The notes under the pieces: generated by a model
Databases searched by the model: none
What the model was told of the DNA's origin: nothing
Seen by the model: only the letters and a program-made list of their open reading frames with translations
Assembly: GCA_016715645.1 (NCBI GenBank)
Contig: JADJZR010000016.1
Span: 1-56,314, forward strand
Length of the DNA stretch: 56,314 nucleotides
DNA from: Elusimicrobiota bacterium
GTDB taxonomy: Bacteria; Elusimicrobiota; Elusimicrobia; FEN-1173
Reading direction: 5' to 3'
Translations under genes and position numbers: made by a program
Part shown: positions 1 to 11,600 of the stretch, piece by piece
Layout of the letters: each line of letters starts with the position of its first letter
Position numbering within the stretch: the stretch's first letter is position 1

Positions 1-1159
<1,159 letters not shown>

Positions 1160-1213
1160 ATTTTCTCTCCTTGTTAAAACATCAATCTAAACACAGAACA
1201 GAGGCAACTCAGG

Positions 1214-1250
1214 CCCCTCACCCTGCCCTCTCCCAAGAGGAGAGGGAAAA
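1214..1250. repeat. Dispersed palindromic repeat (CCCTCACCCT...CTCTCCC/GGAGAGGG type)
   Basis: This intergenic palindrome has the half-sites CCCTCTCCC and GGAGAGGG around a short loop. Near-identical copies lie at 3506-3540 and 23179-23215. Such short GC-rich palindromes are common intergenic repeats in many bacteria. It is not the terminator of fusA, which lies closer to the stop codon. Confidence 0.7.
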
Positions 1251-1325
1251 TCAAAAAAAACTAAACTCCTCGCCCCACCTTCACTCGCGTCCCCTATCTA
1301 TCCAAAAAAGACCCCTCTAAAATCC

Positions 1326-1357
1326 AGCCGTGTGAAAAAAGGGGACGAATGTCCCCC
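1326..1357 (-). terminator. Intrinsic terminator after fusA, repeat-derived
   Basis: Read on the minus strand, the hairpin GGGGACATTCGTCCCC is followed by CTTTTTTC two bases after the fusA stop codon. The hairpin, T-tract and following CACACGGC are identical to the element after rpsG at 3598-3627, so the terminator looks like a copy of a dispersed element. Confidence 0.8.
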
Positions 1358-1359
1358 CC

Positions 1360-3456
1360 CTAGCGGCCGGCGGCTTGGGCGCCTTGGAACTTTTGGACAA
1401 TTTCTTCTTGAATATTTCGCGGAGCCTCTTCGTAGTGGCTGGGCTCCATGCTGTAACTGGCCCGACCCTGGGACAAGGACCGCAACGTGGTGGCGTATCC
1501 AAACATTTCTTTCAACGGCACATGGCCGTGAATGAGCGTCACGTTCCCTTTGTTTTCCTGGCTCTCTATTTTGCCACGACGGCGCATCAAATCGCCCATC
1601 ACATCGCCCAAATAATCTTTCGGCGTGGTCACGTCGATGCGCATGATTGGTTCCATCAACACGGGACTGGCGCGGCGCACACCGTCTTTTAAAGCCAACG
1701 ACGCCGCGATTTTGAACGCCATTTCGTTGGAGTCCACCTCGTGGAAACTTCCGTCGAACAACGTCGCCCGGAAATCCACCATGGGATACCCCGCCAACGG
1801 CCCCGCTTCCATAGACTCCCGCAACCCCTTTTCCACAGCCGGAATGTATTCCCGCGGCACGCGACCGCCTTTGATTTTGTCCACAAACTCAAATCCTGTC
1901 GCCGGCGGCAACGGTTCCAGCTCCAGCCACACATGCCCGTACTGACCCCGCCCGCCCGTCTGCTTGATGTATTTGCCTTCGGACTCCACTTTCTTGCGGA
2001 ACGTTTCTCGATAGGCCACCTGGGGCTGACCCACGTTGGCCTGCACATTAAATTCCCGTTTCATCCGGTCCACCAAAATGTCCAGATGCAGTTCGCCCAT
2101 CCCGGCAATGATGGTTTGGTTGGTTTCGTTATCGGTTCGAACACGGAACGTGGGATCTTCTTCCGCCAACCGGTTCAACGCCAACCCCATCTTTTCCTCG
2201 TCGGCTTTCGATTTCGGCTCAATGGCCACGGATATCACCGGTTCCGGAAACTTCATGGACTCTAAAATGATCGGATGATCTTCGTCGCACAGGGTTTGAC
2301 CCGTGATCACCGACTTAAGCCCGACGCCCGCGGCAATTTCGCCGGCAAACACTTCATCGATTTCTTCCCGCTTATTCGCGTGCATCCGCAAAATGCGGCC
2401 CAACCGTTCCCGGTTGCTCGTGTTCGCGTTGAACACATAGGAACCCGACTTGATGGACCCCGAATAAACTCGAAAATAGGTCACTTTTCCCACGTGCGGG
2501 TCGCTTTGAATCTTAAACGCCAAAGCCGAAAAAGGCGCGTCGTCTTTGGCTTCCCGAATCAGCTCGCCTTCGCCGCCCACTTCATGGCCTTTCGTGGGCA
2601 ACACGTCCACGGGCGACGGCAAATAGTCGCACACCGCGTCCAACATGGGCTGAACTCCCTTGTTTTTAAACGACGAGCCGCACATCATGGGGAAAAACAC
2701 TCCAGTCATTGTGGCTTTCCGAAGGACCCGCTTGATTTCTTCTTTAGAAACAGGCTTTCCTTCCAAGAAGGCCGCGGCGAGTGTGTCGTCGTGGTCCGCC
2801 AACGCTTCGATCATTTTTTCGCGGTACTCCGCCGCCCGCTCTTTCAAATCCGCCGGAATTTCGACAACCTCGAACGTCGCGCCCAACTCTTCACCGTCCC
2901 AAACATGCGCGTTCATTTCCACCAAATCCACGATACCTTTAAACGAGCTTTCCGCGCCGATCGGCAGTTGGATCGGCACGCCCTGCACCCCCAACTTGTC
3001 ATGAACCGATTTGACGCAATCGTAAAAGTCCGCCCCCACCTTATCCATTTTGTTGGCGAAAATCATCCGAGGCACATGGTACTGGTCCGCCAACCGCCAG
3101 TTGGTTTCCGACTGGGGTTCCACACCCTGGGACCCGTCCAACAACACCACCGCGCCGTCCAGAACCCGCAACGAACGGTTCACTTCCGCCGTGAAATCGA
3201 TGTGGCCGGGCGTATCAATGATGTTGATCTGGCAATCCCGCCACCGGCAATAGGTCGCCGCCGACGTGATCGTGATCCCCCGTTCCCGTTCCTGTTCCAT
3301 CCAGTCCATGGTCGTGGTCCCGTCGTGCACCTCGCCGATCTTGTGGATGCGCCCCGTGTAATACAGGACCCGTTCGGTCGTGGTCGTCTTCCCCGCGTCG
3401 ATGTGGGCCGTGATACCGATGTTACGAACCTTACTTAACGGAAATTGCCTTGGCAT
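1360..3456 (-). CDS. fusA: Elongation factor G
   Basis: EF-G is the translocase GTPase that moves tRNA-mRNA through the ribosome and also acts in ribosome recycling. The 698-residue length is normal. Visible motifs are the P-loop AHIDAGKTTTTE (~residues 17-28), the switch I sequence RERGITI, DTPGHIDF and NKMD, followed by the domain III-V block with GGRGQYGHVWLE. The start MPRQFPLSKVRNIGITAHID fits the family. It follows rpsG by 172 nt, a gap that holds a terminator and a palindromic repeat, so it may be partly uncoupled from the upstream ribosomal genes. Its canonical switch I contrasts with the odd switch I of the neighbouring EF-Tu. Confidence 0.98.
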   Translation of the reverse strand: MPRQFPLSKVRNIGITAHIDAGKTTTTERVLYYTGRIHKIGEVHDGTTTMDWMEQERERGITITSAATYCRWRDCQINIIDTPGHIDFTAEVNRSLRVLDGAVVLLDGSQGVEPQSETNWRLADQYHVPRMIFANKMDKVGADFYDCVKSVHDKLGVQGVPIQLPIGAESSFKGIVDLVEMNAHVWDGEELGATFEVVEIPADLKERAAEYREKMIEALADHDDTLAAAFLEGKPVSKEEIKRVLRKATMTGVFFPMMCGSSFKNKGVQPMLDAVCDYLPSPVDVLPTKGHEVGGEGELIREAKDDAPFSALAFKIQSDPHVGKVTYFRVYSGSIKSGSYVFNANTSNRERLGRILRMHANKREEIDEVFAGEIAAGVGLKSVITGQTLCDEDHPIILESMKFPEPVISVAIEPKSKADEEKMGLALNRLAEEDPTFRVRTDNETNQTIIAGMGELHLDILVDRMKREFNVQANVGQPQVAYRETFRKKVESEGKYIKQTGGRGQYGHVWLELEPLPPATGFEFVDKIKGGRVPREYIPAVEKGLRESMEAGPLAGYPMVDFRATLFDGSFHEVDSNEMAFKIAASLALKDGVRRASPVLMEPIMRIDVTTPKDYLGDVMGDLMRRRGKIESQENKGNVTLIHGHVPLKEMFGYATTLRSLSQGRASYSMEPSHYEEAPRNIQEEIVQKFQGAQAAGR

Positions 3457-3505
3457 AAATTCTTTGTCTACCCTTTTATTTAACGTTTAAAGTAACTGCT
3501 CAGAT

Positions 3506-3540
3506 CCCTCACCCTACCCTCTCCCAAGAGGAGAGGGAAA
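3506..3540. repeat. Dispersed palindromic repeat, second copy
   Basis: The sequence CCCTCACCCTACCCTCTCCC, then AAGAGGAGAGGG, differs at one position from the copy at 1214-1250. It sits upstream of fusA. Confidence 0.7.
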
Positions 3541-3597
3541 AACTACATCTTCCTTCAAGTCACCCGAAAACCAAAAAACCCGCCCCCGAAGAACATG

Positions 3598-3627
3598 CCG
3601 TGTGAAAAAAGGGGACGAATGTCCCCA
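3598..3627 (-). terminator. Intrinsic terminator after rpsG, same element as after fusA
   Basis: On the minus strand GGGGACATTCGTCCCC followed by CTTTTTTCACACGGC begins immediately after the rpsG stop codon at 3629. It matches the fusA terminator over about 30 bases. Confidence 0.8.
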
Positions 3628-3628
3628 C

Positions 3629-4108
3629 TCACCAGCGGTAATGGGCGAAGGCTTGGTTGGCTTCGGCCATCTTATGGGAATCTTCCCGCTTTTTCATAAC
3701 GGGCCCTTCTTTTTTAGCGCAGAGCAAAATTTCTTCCGCCAACCGCGTGGACATAGGCTTGCCTGTCTTACCCCGGGCCACCTGCAAAATCCATTTGAAG
3801 GCGATGGTTTGACCCCGTTCCGGCCGAACTTCGTTGGGGACCTGGTACGTCGCGCCGCCGACGCGGCGGGGACGAACTTCCAGTAGCGGACGGGCATTTT
3901 CGATGGCCCGGTTAAACACCGTCATTGCGTCTTCACCGCTTTTTTCCCGGACCTGGTCCATGGCACCGTAAAAAATCTTTTCCGCCGTCATCTTTTTTCC
4001 CATAAAATTCACACGGCCGATAAATCGAGCCGCCAACACCGATCCGAACTTAAAGTCCGGGTCAGGAATTCCGCGTTTTTCCCTAGGTTTAAGCGCTTTA
4101 CGAGGCAT
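3629..4108 (-). CDS. rpsG: 30S ribosomal protein S7
   Basis: S7 is the primary assembly protein of the 30S head and contacts the E-site tRNA. The 159-residue product begins MPRKALKPREKRG and contains the typical segments NARPLLEVRPRRVGGATYQVP and RLAEEI. The C-terminus AHYRW is characteristic of the family. It lies 15 nt downstream of rpsL in the usual rpsL-rpsG-fusA-tuf order. The ATG is preceded by a GAAGGGA ribosome binding site. Confidence 0.97.
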   Translation of the reverse strand: MPRKALKPREKRGIPDPDFKFGSVLAARFIGRVNFMGKKMTAEKIFYGAMDQVREKSGEDAMTVFNRAIENARPLLEVRPRRVGGATYQVPNEVRPERGQTIAFKWILQVARGKTGKPMSTRLAEEILLCAKKEGPVMKKREDSHKMAEANQAFAHYRW

Positions 4109-4123
4109 CCGGTATCCCTTCTC

Positions 4124-4510
4124 TTATTTTTTGTCCGCGGCTTTCGGCCGCTTGGCGCCGTACTTCGAGCGCCCCTGCTTTCGATCGGTGACACCCGTCG
4201 CGTCCAAGGGCCCCCGCACGATGTGATACCGAACCCCCGGCAAATCTTTCACACGACCGCCACGAACCAACACAATCGAGTGCTCCTGCAAATTGTGTCC
4301 CACGCCGGGAATATACGCCGTTACTTCCATCCCTGTCGACAGCTTCACCCGTGCCACTTTGCGCAACGCCGAGTTCGGCTTTTTTGGCGTGGTCGTATAG
4401 ACCCGGGTGCACACGCCCCGCCGTTGCGGCGACGAGCGCAACGCCGGCGCCTTCGTTTTGAAAATCATCGGCTCCCGGCCGGATCGAACCAATTGGGTTG
4501 TTGTCGGCAT
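4124..4510 (-). CDS. rpsL: 30S ribosomal protein S12
   Basis: S12 sits at the decoding centre and controls accuracy. The 128-residue protein begins MPTTTQLVRSGREP. The two loops where streptomycin-resistance changes occur read TTTPKKPNSALRKVARV and GGRVKDLPGVRYH, both with the usual sensitive-type lysines. It starts 12 nt after the rpoC stop codon with an AGGAG site 9 nt before the ATG, so it is very likely cotranscribed with rpoBC. Confidence 0.97.
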   Translation of the reverse strand: MPTTTQLVRSGREPMIFKTKAPALRSSPQRRGVCTRVYTTTPKKPNSALRKVARVKLSTGMEVTAYIPGVGHNLQEHSIVLVRGGRVKDLPGVRYHIVRGPLDATGVTDRKQGRSKYGAKRPKAADKK

Positions 4511-4522
4511 TGTTGCGTTCTC

Positions 4523-7500
4523 CTACGCCTTTGCGGCGACTGCGTGCAAACGGGCCTGCCGTTCGCGGTCGTAATACCCGGACCCGGTCGGTATCAGGTG
4601 TCCGATAATGACATTTTCTTTAAGACCCCGCAGGGGGTCCAACTGGCCCGTCGAGGCCGCGTCGGTCAACACCCGCGTTGTCTCTTGGAACGACGCCGCC
4701 GAAATAAACGAGTCCGACGACAAAGACGCTTTGGTGATCCCCAACAGAATCGGCAGAGCTTCCGCCGGTTCGCCCCCCGCCTCTTGAACCCGGCGATTTT
4801 CTTTTTTGAAACGGACCTTCGAGACAGTTTCACCGATCAAGAAATCCGTTCCGCCGGATTTCGTGATTTGCACGTTCGACAACATCTGGCGCACAATCAC
4901 TTCGATGTGCTTGTCGTTCATGCCCACGCCCTGCAACCGGTACACTTCCTGAATTTCGTTGACCAAAAATTCCTGGACTTCTTTGGCGCCTCGCACGCGA
5001 AGAATGTCGTGCGGATTGACCGCCCCGTCCGTCAGCGGTTCGCCCACGCCCACCCGGTCGCCTTCGTACACCACCAAATGTTTTCCCTGGGGAACGTTGT
5101 AGTCCCGCGCCAACGCCGTGTCTTCGTTGGTCACCGTCACTTTCATGGTCCCCCGCGCTGTTTGGCCCAACTTGACGACACCGTCAATTTCCGACGTGAT
5201 CGCCGAGTTGCGCGGTTTGCGAGCTTCAAACAGTTCCGCCACCCGCGGCAAGCCGCCCGTGATGTCTTTGCTCTTCGATACCTCTTGGGGAATCTTCGCC
5301 AGCACGTCGCCCGGCATCACTTTGTCGCCGTCGTGAACCACCAAGTTGGTGTCCACCGGAAGAGGATAACCCGCTTTCCGTTTTCCGCTCTCATTGATCA
5401 CCACTTGCGGGTGCAACTGCTCGGCCCGGTGCTCGATGATGACGCGTTCAATCAAACCCGTGATACGGTTTTTTTCTTCGTGCATGGTGATACCGTCCAT
5501 CACGTCGTGCAGTTTCACCGTGCCTTCCTGCTCCGTCACGATCGGCAACGAGTAGGGATCCCACTGCGCCAACACGTCGCCCACCTCGGCCTTTTGCCCC
5601 TCCGCCACACGCAACCGCGCGCCGTAAGGAATGTCGTGGTGCTCTTTCTCCTGACCACCCGCTTCACGCAACGACAACACTCCGTTTCGCGAAACAGAGA
5701 CTAAGACACCGTCCCGATTCTTGAGGGTGCGCATGTTGAGGAACTTGACCGCCCCCCCCTTCTCGGCCGCTACCTGGGACTTTTGAACCACGCGGCTGGC
5801 CGTTCCACCGATGTGGAACGTCCGCAACGTCAACTGCGTGCCCGGCTCGCCAATGGACTGCGCGGCAATGACCCCCACCGCTTCGCCCACTTCCACCCGC
5901 TTGCCCGTGGCCAAATTGAGTCCGTAACATTTGGCGCACACACCGAACGCCGCTTCGCATGTTAACACCGACCGAATCCGAATTCGATCGATGCCCGACG
6001 CCGCCACTTTTTTCGCCTGGGCCGCCGTGATCATATCGCCCGCTTTCACCAACACCTCGTCGGTGGTCGGGTCCACCACGTTGTCCAGCGTGAACCGACC
6101 CACCAACCGCTCTTCCAAGGGTTCGATCACGTCGTCGCCCGACCGAATCGTGCCGATGCGGATGCCGTTGATCGTGCCGCAATCTTCGCTGTAAATCACG
6201 ATGTCGTGGGCCACGTCCACCAACCGACGTGTCAAGTAACCGGCATCGGCCGTCTTCAGAGCCGTGTCGGCCAACCCTTTTCGTCCGCCGTGCGTGGAGA
6301 TAAAATATTCCAACACCGTCAGCCCTTCGCGGAAATTCGAAATAATGGGCGACTCGATAATTTCGCCCACCGCCCCCGTGATTTTCTTTTGGGGTTTTTG
6401 CATGAGTCCTCGCATACCCGCCAACTGACGGATCTGCTGGCGGCTGCCTCGGGCCCCCGAGTCGGCCATCATGTAGACTGAATTGAATTTGCCCTCTTTG
6501 GGATTGTAAACCGCTTGCTCGGTTTTTTTCATGTCGTCGAACATCACGTCCGCGATTTGGTCGGTCACGTGGGTCCACAAGTCGATGATCTTGTTGTAGC
6601 GCTCTGAATCCGTGATCACCCCGGCTTTGGACTGCTTTTCAATGTCGCGAATCTCTTGCCGCGCCTTTTTCACCAGTTCGTCTTTCAATTTTGGGATGTG
6701 CATCTCTGAAATGGAAATGGACAGCCCCGCCTGCGTCGCGTATCGGAACCCCAATCGCTTGATGTCGTCGAGAAACGTCACCGTTCGCGTCACACCCAGC
6801 TCCCGGTAGCACCGGTCCACTAAACCCACCAACTCTTTTTTGGTCACAGCCGTGTTCACATACCCCAGTTCCGGCGGAACGACGCTGTTGAAAATCACCC
6901 GACCCACGGTCGTGCACTGTTTCCATTTTGAGGCGTGATGCAAATCTTTCTCGGCCAACCCTTCTTCCACCAGGGCGTGCAGACCTTTTACCTTGATGCG
7001 GGCATGCAAATCCACCTGCGCGGGACTGGCTTGGTGAATCGAGATCACTTCGTCGCGGCCGGCGAATATTTTGCCTTCCCCTGGAACGCCGGTCTTCTCT
7101 TTCGTTAAATACGCGCACCCCAACACCATGTCTTGGGCCGGAACCGCGATCGGCCGACCCGAGGCCGGCGACAAAATGTTGTTCGTCGCCATCATCAACA
7201 ACCGCGCTTCCAACTGAGCCTCCAGCGATAACGGCACGTGCACCGCCATCTGGTCTCCGTCGAAGTCCGCGTTGAACGCCGCGCACGTCAACGGATGCAA
7301 CTGAATGGCTTTCCCTTCAATCAGGACCGGCTCAAACGCCTGGATTCCCAACCGGTGCAAGGTGGGAGCTCGGTTTAAAAGAACAGGGTGGTTCTTGGTA
7401 ACTTGTTCCAAAATGTCCCACACTTCCGGTTTGACCCGCTCCAACATCCGCTTCGCGGCGCGCAATGTGCAACTTTCCCGTTTCATCAGTTCGTGAATGA

Positions 7501-8680
7501 TAAACGGTTTAAACAGTTCCAGCGCCATTTCTTTCGGCAATCCGCACTGGTGCAATTTCAAGTTCGGGCCCACCACGATCACCGATCGGCCCGAATAGTC
7601 AACCCGTTTTCCCAACAGGTTTTGGCGGAACCGGCCCTGCTTTCCTTTCAAAATGTCCGACAGAGATTTCAAGGGCCGGTTGCCCGCCCCCACCACCACC
7701 TTGCCGTGAACCCCGTTTTCCAACAACGCGTCCACAGCCTCTTGGAGAAGCCGCTTTTCGTTGTGAACCATCACTTCGGGAGCGCGCAGGCCCTCGATGT
7801 GTTTCAACCGATTGTTCCGGTTAATGATCCGTCGATACAAATCATTTAAATCCGAGGTGGCAAACCGACCGCCTTCCAGCGGAACCAAAGGCCGAAGGTC
7901 CGGCGGGATCACCGGCAACACCGTCATGACCATGTTTTCCGGCCGCGTCCCTGACCGCATGAATCCTTCCAAAACCCGCAGACGTTTAACCAACCGCGTC
8001 TTTTCCGCTTCGGAATTGGCCACCTTCAGTTGAGCGCGAACCTCGCCCGCCTCTTTTTTCACGTCAATTTCTTCCAACAACTGACGGATCGCTCCTGCCC
8101 CAATACCCACCGCCACCTTGCCTTTGGTCTCTTCTTTGGCCTTATGCAATTCTTCAAGGGACAACAACTGGCGCGCCTTGTATTTCACTTTTCCGTCAGC
8201 GTCTTTCCAATCTTCTAACACCACGTGGCGGGCGTAATACACCACTTTCTCAATATCCGACAACTTCAAATTAAGCAACGTTCCCATCCGAGACGGGGAT
8301 TTGCGTAAAAACCAAATATGCGCCACCGGAACCGCCAATTCGATGTGACCCATCCGTTCCCGGCGAACCTTCGATTCGGTCACTTCCACCCCGCATCGAT
8401 CACACACAACACCTTTATACTTGATGAACTTATACTTGCCGCAATTGCATTCCCAGTCGCGGACCGGCCCGAATATGCGCTCACAAAACAATCCGTCCCG
8501 CTCGGGCTTGAAAGTGCGGTAGTTGATCGTCTCGGGCTTACGCACTTCCCCGAAACTCCACGACTGAATCTGTTCCGGCGAACCAATGGTGACACGAATC
8601 GAGTCAAACCCCGAAAAGTTTAACCCTCCCGTGCTTTTCTTTTTAACGTCTTTCTTTTTTTCCGCAAACAAGGTCGTCAC
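4523..8680 (-). CDS. rpoC: RNA polymerase subunit beta-prime
   Basis: This is the catalytic clamp subunit of RNA polymerase. The 1385-residue length is normal. The N-terminal zinc ribbon shows ECNCGKYK and CDRCGVEVT. The active-site magnesium loop is NADFDGDQMAVHVPLS (~residue 470). The second zinc site includes CEAAFGVCAKCYG and leads into AVGVIAAQSIGEPGTQL. The start is GTG at 8680. The AAGGAG ribosome binding site overlaps the TAA stop of rpoB, which ends three nucleotides upstream, so the two subunits are translationally coupled. Confidence 0.98.
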   Translation of the reverse strand: MTTLFAEKKKDVKKKSTGGLNFSGFDSIRVTIGSPEQIQSWSFGEVRKPETINYRTFKPERDGLFCERIFGPVRDWECNCGKYKFIKYKGVVCDRCGVEVTESKVRRERMGHIELAVPVAHIWFLRKSPSRMGTLLNLKLSDIEKVVYYARHVVLEDWKDADGKVKYKARQLLSLEELHKAKEETKGKVAVGIGAGAIRQLLEEIDVKKEAGEVRAQLKVANSEAEKTRLVKRLRVLEGFMRSGTRPENMVMTVLPVIPPDLRPLVPLEGGRFATSDLNDLYRRIINRNNRLKHIEGLRAPEVMVHNEKRLLQEAVDALLENGVHGKVVVGAGNRPLKSLSDILKGKQGRFRQNLLGKRVDYSGRSVIVVGPNLKLHQCGLPKEMALELFKPFIIHELMKRESCTLRAAKRMLERVKPEVWDILEQVTKNHPVLLNRAPTLHRLGIQAFEPVLIEGKAIQLHPLTCAAFNADFDGDQMAVHVPLSLEAQLEARLLMMATNNILSPASGRPIAVPAQDMVLGCAYLTKEKTGVPGEGKIFAGRDEVISIHQASPAQVDLHARIKVKGLHALVEEGLAEKDLHHASKWKQCTTVGRVIFNSVVPPELGYVNTAVTKKELVGLVDRCYRELGVTRTVTFLDDIKRLGFRYATQAGLSISISEMHIPKLKDELVKKARQEIRDIEKQSKAGVITDSERYNKIIDLWTHVTDQIADVMFDDMKKTEQAVYNPKEGKFNSVYMMADSGARGSRQQIRQLAGMRGLMQKPQKKITGAVGEIIESPIISNFREGLTVLEYFISTHGGRKGLADTALKTADAGYLTRRLVDVAHDIVIYSEDCGTINGIRIGTIRSGDDVIEPLEERLVGRFTLDNVVDPTTDEVLVKAGDMITAAQAKKVAASGIDRIRIRSVLTCEAAFGVCAKCYGLNLATGKRVEVGEAVGVIAAQSIGEPGTQLTLRTFHIGGTASRVVQKSQVAAEKGGAVKFLNMRTLKNRDGVLVSVSRNGVLSLREAGGQEKEHHDIPYGARLRVAEGQKAEVGDVLAQWDPYSLPIVTEQEGTVKLHDVMDGITMHEEKNRITGLIERVIIEHRAEQLHPQVVINESGKRKAGYPLPVDTNLVVHDGDKVMPGDVLAKIPQEVSKSKDITGGLPRVAELFEARKPRNSAITSEIDGVVKLGQTARGTMKVTVTNEDTALARDYNVPQGKHLVVYEGDRVGVGEPLTDGAVNPHDILRVRGAKEVQEFLVNEIQEVYRLQGVGMNDKHIEVIVRQMLSNVQITKSGGTDFLIGETVSKVRFKKENRRVQEAGGEPAEALPILLGITKASLSSDSFISAASFQETTRVLTDAASTGQLDPLRGLKENVIIGHLIPTGSGYYDRERQARLHAVAAKA

Positions 8681-8683
8681 CGG

Positions 8684-11600
8684 TTACTCCTTCGCCACGG
8701 CGGCTTCTGCCACAGGGGTTTTTGCCTCGTCCATCGAAATAGGCTGCCCCGCCTTCAACAGGTCCACGTTCAACCCCAACGACTGCAACTCCCGCACCAA
8801 CACGCGGAAACTTTCCGGCACGCCGGGTTCCGTCACCACGTCGCCGCGAATGATCGCTTCATACATTTTTGTCCGCCCCTGAACGTCGTCGGACTTGACC
8901 GTCAAAAATTCTTGCAGAGTGTGGCTGGCCCCATACCCCTCGATGGCCCACACTTCCATTTCGCCAAACCGTTGGCCGCCAAACTGCGCTTTGCCTCCCA
9001 AAGGCTGGCGCGTGATCAACGAGTACGGGCCCGTGGAGCGGGCGTGAATTTTGTCTTCCACCAGGTGGGCCAACTTGATGATGTACATGTATCCCACCGT
9101 CACCTTGTTGGCGAACAGCTCTCCCGTGCGCCCGTCACGCAACGCGATCCGTCCGTCGTCTGAGGGAAGCCACTCCTCTTTCCATCCCTTTTCCAGAAGT
9201 TTATTTTTGGCTTCGCGCATCATCTCCTGAATCTGCTCTTCCGTGGCCCCATCAAACACCGGAGTCACCGCTTCCACGCCCAAAATCTGCGCCGCCCACC
9301 CCAACGTCGCTTCCAACAACTGGCCCACGTTCATCCGCGAAGGAACCCCCAACGGCGAAAGAACCACGTCGATCGGCGTTCCGTCCGGCATATACGGCAT
9401 GTCTTCCGGCGGCAAAATTTTGGCCACCACGCCTTTGTTGCCGTGGCGACCCGCCAGCTTGTCGCCCACTTGGGTCTTTCGTTTCGAGGCGATATACACC
9501 TTCACCACCCGGTTGACCGTCACGGGCATCTCGTCGCCCATCTTGAAATTCTCTTTGTCCCGCGCCGATCGGCTTTTGGCTTCCTCAATCCGCCGCTCCG
9601 CCAGGGATTCAAACATGGCTTTCTGTTCTTGGGCTTGGGCCTTTGTGAGAGACCCCTCTTCATGCCGCGCCTGCACGTCCGCCAACTGGGCCTTGCGGTC
9701 CGCCCGAATTGTTTCGATGCGGCTTTCCAGTTCTTGGTCCATCTCTTTGAGGCGCTTGTTCTCGTCTTTCTTGGCCATTTTTTCTTTCCGAACAAAGACC
9801 TTCGTGGCCAAAATTTTTCCCGTCACGCCCGGAGGGACGCGCAGAGACGCGTCCATTACGTCTTCCGCTTTCTTTCCGAAAATCACTTTCAGCAAACGCT
9901 CTTCGGGCGTCGTCTGTTGATCGCCTTTTGGGGCCACTTTGCCCACCAAAATATCGCCGGGCGCCACGTCGGCTCCCACCCGAATAATCCCCGTCTCGTC
10001 CAGGTTCGCTAAGGATTCCGCCCCGACGTTCGGGATATCCTTGGTGATTTCTTCGGCACCCATCTTGGTGTCCCGGGCTTCCACCTGGAACTCCGAAATA
10101 TGAATCGATGTGAACACGTCATCGCGGACCAATCGTTCCGACAACAAAATCGCGTCTTCGAAGTTGTACCCTTCCCATGGCATGAACGCCACCAGCAAGT
10201 TGCGCCCTAACGCCAGTTCGCCGTTTTGCGTCGCGGGCCCATCGGCCAACACGTCGCCTTTTTTGACCCGATCATACTGCTTGACGCACGGCACTTGGTT
10301 GAGGCACGTGTCTTGGTTGGACCGGGCATATTTGCGCAACGGATAGAGGTCCACCCCGCCTTTCCCTTCTTCCGAGTAAACCGCCACATGGTCGCTGTCG
10401 GCCGATAACACCACCCCGCCCCGTTTGCTGATTTCCACCGCGCCGGAGTCCCGGGCCACACGCTCTTCGATGCCTGTCCCCACCAACGGACGCGTCGGAA
10501 ACAACAACGGAACCGCTTGCCGTTGCATGTTCGAACCCATCAACGCCCGGTTCGCGTCGTCGTGTTCCAAAAAGGGAATCAACGCCGCCGAGGTCGACAC
10601 CACCTGCACCGGCGAAATGTCCATGTAGTCCACGTCGTCCGGCCCCTTCTGGGGAAAATCGCCCTTGTGCCGGCACGCGATCAAATCCGTCGTGAATTTT
10701 CCGTTCTTGTCCACCGGCGCGTTCGCCTGGGCAATCACGTAATTGTCTTCTTTGTCCGCGGTCAAATACTCCACGTCGTTGGTCACGCGGCCTTTTTCAA
10801 CTTTTCGGTAAGGGGTTTCAATCAATCCGTACTGGTTGATCCGAGCGTAGCAGGCTAACGAGGTGATCAAACCAATGTTCGGGCCTTCCGGCGTTTCGAT
10901 GGGACACAACCGGCCATAATGGGTGTGGTGAACGTCGCGGACTTCAAAGCCCGCGCGCTTACGGTTGAGCCCGCCCGGGCCCAGGGCCGACAGGCGCCGC
11001 TTGTGGGTCATTTCAGCGAGCGGGTTGGTTTGGTCCATGAACTGCGAAAGTTGGCTGGATCCAAAAAACCGCCGAACAGCGGCTACCACCGCCGCCGCGT
11101 TTACCAACGTCCGGGGCGTCAGCTGGTTGTTCTCCTGCACGTTCATCCGCTCACGAACCAACCGCGCCATTTGGGCCAACGCGGCCCGAACTTGATTTTC
11201 CATCAGCTCGCCCACCGACCGAATTCGACGGTTTCCCAAATGATCGATGTCGTCGATCTCCACCTTCGCCGTCGTCGACCCGAACGTGTGAGTGGACGCT
11301 TCGTTGTTCAACAAAATCATGTACTGCAACGTGGCGATAATGTCTTCCCGCGCCAACGTCCGCCGACGATCGTTGGGCACCTCAAATTTGAAATCTTTCC
11401 GTTCCGCCAACGCTTCCAAAAAGGGCAACAGTTTGCGGTTAATTTTGAACCGGCCCACCTTGGTTAAATCGTATTTGCGGATGGATTTGAACAGCATGTT
11501 TTCTAGGTAACTTTCCGCTTGTTCGGGAACAATAAATTCTTGCGCGCGAACCACCCGGTAAATGGCCTGGATCGCCTCTTTGCGGGTTTTGATGTTGTCT